Shown: piece by piece, positions 5,277 through 8,138 of the stretch
Numbering within the stretch: the stretch's first letter is position 1
Layout: the number at the start of each line of letters is the position of its first letter
Assembly (NCBI GenBank): GCA_023457035.1
Contig: JAEWNN010000210.1
Location: forward strand, 1-8,138
Direction: 5' to 3'
Origin: Verrucomicrobiota bacterium
GTDB taxonomy: Bacteria > Verrucomicrobiota > Verrucomicrobiia > Opitutales > Opitutaceae
Length of the DNA: 8,138 bases
The notes under the pieces: model-generated
Told to the model about the DNA's origin: nothing
The model's database searches: none
The model's input: only the letters and a program-made list of their open reading frames with translations
Position numbers and translations under genes: made by a program

Positions 5277-6122
5277 ATGAAACACTGCATGCCGCCTCGC
5301 CCGGGCGCAGCGCTGCTCGCGCTTGTGCTCGCCCTCGCCGCCCACGCCCAGGTCACGATCGACGTCTACCCCACCCTCGCCCCCAACAGCTACGGCTCGC
5401 CCAGTTTCGCGGCCTGGACCGACAACGCCTTCGCCGCGCTCTACGGCGGGAGCCTCCTCGCCGGAGAGGTCGGCACCCCGTCGTACTTCTCCGTCGCTCC
5501 CGCGACGCTCGAGGCCACCGATGTCTTTGTCACCTCCTTCCCGAGTTGGCGGGGGTACGCCGATCCCGGCACCGTCTTCGGCCCGGCCTTCGCCAACGAA
5601 CTCGGCAACCGCCTGAGCTTCGCCTTCGTGGCCGATGGCCACGGTCAGCAGTTCGCCCTCTCGCAACTCTCCTTCGCCTTTGTCACCACCGGCCCCGCCC
5701 ACGACCTCGACTTTGCGTTCTCCGCGGGCGACTACACCTACAGCTCCAGCTACGTCGGAATTCTCTTCGGGGCCGACAACCAGTTCGGGGGCGGCGACGA
5801 CCTCTTCGTGACCGGCGGCGCCAACACGCAGCTGGTCGATGCCGTGATCGGACGCGGCAGCGGCAACGCCTGGTGGCCCCAGCACACCGTCGGTGACGGT
5901 CTCTCCGATCAGGAGCTGATCGACCTCACCGCCGCCGCGCTCCGCCCGAGCTTGCCCACCCTGGTGACGGCAACCTACACGCTCGATCTTGGCGGCGGCA
6001 ACACCGCCTCCGGTCAGGCCGCGGTCACGATCATCCCCGAGCCGTCGACCTACGCCCTGCTGCTCGGCGGCGCCGCGGCCGCAGTCGTAATCTGGCGACG
6101 TCGGCGGCGCGCTGCGCCCTGA
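5277..6122 (+). CDS. Exported PEP-CTERM sorting domain protein
   Basis: This 281-residue protein is built for export and sorting. Residues 1-24 form a Sec signal peptide: short basic start, hydrophobic core ALLALVLALA, likely cleavage after AHA (22-24). The mature part is beta-rich with little charge. It contains GADNQFGGGDD (165-175), an Asp/Gly loop that resembles calcium-binding turns in other PEP-CTERM proteins. The C-terminus from 254 has PEPSTYA, a hydrophobic helix (LLLGGAAAAVVIW) and RRRRR. This is the tripartite PEP-CTERM signal, processed in known systems by an exosortase and linked to the envelope or to exopolysaccharide. No exosortase gene is in the window. The ATG at 5277 is chosen because the signal peptide begins there; an ATG at 5289 would leave a shorter but workable signal. 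No Shine-Dalgarno sequence is evident. An intrinsic terminator follows. The specific role of the mature domain is unknown. Confidence 0.92.
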   Translation: MKHCMPPRPGAALLALVLALAAHAQVTIDVYPTLAPNSYGSPSFAAWTDNAFAALYGGSLLAGEVGTPSYFSVAPATLEATDVFVTSFPSWRGYADPGTVFGPAFANELGNRLSFAFVADGHGQQFALSQLSFAFVTTGPAHDLDFAFSAGDYTYSSSYVGILFGADNQFGGGDDLFVTGGANTQLVDAVIGRGSGNAWWPQHTVGDGLSDQELIDLTAAALRPSLPTLVTATYTLDLGGGNTASGQAAVTIIPEPSTYALLLGGAAAAVVIWRRRRRAAP

Positions 6123-6150
6123 CGGCGCCGCCTCCACGTTCTCTGCTCAC

Positions 6151-6185
6151 GCCGCGGCCGGCCCTCGTGCCCGCCGCGGCTTTTT
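6151..6185 (+). terminator. Rho-independent terminator after the PEP-CTERM gene
   Basis: GCCGCGGC (6151-6158) and GCCGCGGC (6173-6180) form a perfect 8-bp GC stem. The inner GGC/GCC (6160-6162 with 6169-6171) can extend it past one mismatch, leaving a six-base loop. TTTTT (6181-6185) follows at once. It begins 28 bases after the stop at 6122. The T-run is only on the + strand side, so it should not stop the convergent lolD transcript. Confidence 0.88.
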
Positions 6186-6233
6186 GTGACTTGCGGGGCC
6201 GGCCGGTGCAGGCACCCGACCTCCTGGCGAAGC

Positions 6234-6918
<685 letters not shown>

Positions 6919-6926
<8 letters not shown>

Positions 6927-8138
6927 TGCGCAGGGCCTCCGAGGGTTTGAGCCGCGCCGCGCGCCACGCCGGCAGCACCGCCGCGAAGAGCGCGATCGCG
7001 ATCGAGCTGACGACGATCAGCAGCAGGTCGGTGGCGACCAGATGCGCCGGGATCTCGGTGAACATGTAGAACCGCTCCAGCGCCGCCCTGCTCTGGGTGA
7101 GCCGCGAGAAGGCCTGCACAACATCGTTGCGGAAGTACACGGCCGTGAACCCAGCCAGCGTCCCCAGCGCCGTGCCGACGATGCCGATGAACAAACCCTG
7201 GTAGCAGTAGCAGGCGGCCACCCCGCGGGCATCGCCGCCGAGGGCGGCGAGCAGGCCGATCTCGCGCGTCTTGCGCACCACCGAGATCAGCAGCGAACTG
7301 GCCACCGAGAAGCCGGCGACCACGACGATGAAAAGCAGCAGGAAGAACAGCATGTTCTTTTCGAGCTGCAGGATGAAGAGAAAGTCCCGGTTGGTATCCA
7401 TCCAGGTGAGCGCGCGTACGCCCTGCGGGAGGCGCTGGTTGAGCCGGTCCGCGATCGCATCGGGATCGACGCCGGGCGCGAGCCGCAGGCTCACGCCGTG
7501 CACCGCGGAGCCTAGGCCGTAGAGGTCCTGCATCGTGCGCAGCGTGCAGATCACCAGGCTGCTATCGAGCTGCGTGTGCCCGATCTCGAACAGCCCGGCC
7601 ACCCGGAACTCCCGCGGGAGCAGCACCTCGTCGTGCCGCATCTTCTCGAGCATGAGCGGGGTGTAGAGCTCGATCCGGCTGCCCACGCCCACCCCGAGCG
7701 ACTGGGCGAGCGCGCGGCTGAGGATGACCGAGTCGTCGTCGAGATCGTCCACGCTGCCCGACCGGAGGTAGCTGTTCAGCGGCACCACCTCCTCGACGTG
7801 GGTCAGGTCGACGCCCTGGATCGCGGGGAAGGCCGGTTTGTTGCCGCTGAGCAGCATCACCACGCCCTCCGCGTGCGGTGTGGCCCCGACCACGCCAGGA
7901 GTGCGCCGGGCCTCCGCCATGAGTTGGGCGGCGTCGCTCATCGGTTGGCCGGCAGTGATCTGCACATCGCCGACGGTATCCACGATCATCCGGCGGATCT
8001 GCTGGCCGAAACCGCCCATGACGCTGAGCGTGACGATCAGCACCATCACCCCGAGCGCCACGCCGGCGAGCGAGATGAAGGTGAAGAACGGCACGCGCCG
8101 CCCCGTGGGGAAGAGCTGCTTCAGCGCGAGGTAGAGGG
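6919..8138 (-). CDS. LolC/LolE-like lipoprotein-releasing permease, 5' end outside the window
   Basis: This is the membrane subunit paired with the LolD-like ATPase. About 405 residues are visible, beginning LYLALKQLFPTGRRVPFFTF at the window edge. LolC/E proteins run about 400-415 residues, so only a few residues should be missing. A GTG at 8094 is internal, because family-like sequence continues upstream of it. A first transmembrane helix (FTFISLAGVALGVMVLIVTL) precedes a large periplasmic MacB-type domain. A three-helix FtsX block follows: MLFFLLLFIVVVAGFSVASS, FIGIVGTALGTLAGFTAVYF and LLLIVVSSIAIALFAAVLPA. The cytoplasmic VVRKTREIGLLAALG after the second helix is the family's ATPase-coupling region, and the end ARLKPSEALRSE is the typical tail. 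Only one permease gene is seen here, so it may work as a homodimer (LolF-like) or have a LolE/LolC partner elsewhere; hence no symbol is given. It overlaps lolD by eight bases. Confidence 0.92.
6936..6940 (-). promoter_or_regulatory. Ribosome binding site deciding the lolD GTG start
   Basis: GGAGG on the - strand lies nine bases before the GTG at 6926 and within the last codons of the upstream permease gene. It is the clearest Shine-Dalgarno sequence found before a gene start in this window and fixes the GTG as the lolD start. Confidence 0.7.

Noticed and set aside
5175..6137. 320-codon open frame antisense to the PEP-CTERM gene
   Set aside because: The product is a Gly/Glu/Arg-rich string with no signal, fold or motif. 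The + strand frame has a signal peptide, a PEP-CTERM signal and its own terminator.
6205..6216. Small inverted repeat GGTGC/GCACC after the PEP-CTERM terminator
   Set aside because: The arms are only five bases with a two-base gap and no T-run, within what chance gives in GC-rich DNA.

Overview
This is a GC-rich bacterial window with tightly packed genes. Four things point to a member of the Verrucomicrobiota, most likely an Opitutaceae-like organism. One protein has a Sec signal peptide and a C-terminal PEP-CTERM sorting signal. LolC/E-LolD-type lipoprotein-export genes imply an outer membrane. hisF stands alone rather than in a his operon. Shine-Dalgarno sequences are absent before most starts. 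The taxonomic placement is inferred from general familiarity, not from any search.

Layout. On the + strand at 6-1763 is a large protein of unknown function, probably an alpha-helical toroid followed by a beta-rich domain. Only 24 bases separate it from hisF (1788-2549), and most of that gap is a perfect 11-bp inverted repeat that runs right up to the hisF ATG. A small two-helix membrane protein with an N-terminal coiled coil follows (2626-3087). From about 3156 to 3284 lies a cluster of four short stem-loops. Three carry a GTAG tetranucleotide head, the hallmark of REP elements, and one head overlaps the stop codon of the next gene. On the - strand there is a conserved hypothetical protein with a distinctive FRARLTPKP motif (3281-4093), 16 bases downstream of a Gfo/Idh/MocA-type oxidoreductase-like gene (4110-5141). 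The latter lacks the usual catalytic residues. A 135-base divergent intergenic region separates it from a + strand PEP-CTERM exported protein (5277-6122) that ends in a clear intrinsic terminator. The right end holds a - strand pair: a LolC/LolE-like permease (6919 to beyond 8138, 5' end outside the window) overlapping a LolD-like ATPase (6234-6926) by 8 bases.

How the genes relate. The LolC/E-like and LolD-like proteins should form one inner-membrane ABC machine that extracts lipoproteins for the outer membrane. HisF is the cyclase half of imidazole-glycerol-phosphate synthase. The oxidoreductase-like gene and the FRARLTPKP gene look co-transcribed, but no shared pathway can be read from the sequence. 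No phage, CRISPR, defence or transposase gene is present. The most unusual features are the GTAG-headed stem-loop cluster, the palindrome at the hisF start, the catalytically divergent oxidoreductase fold, and the uncharacterised FRARLTPKP protein.
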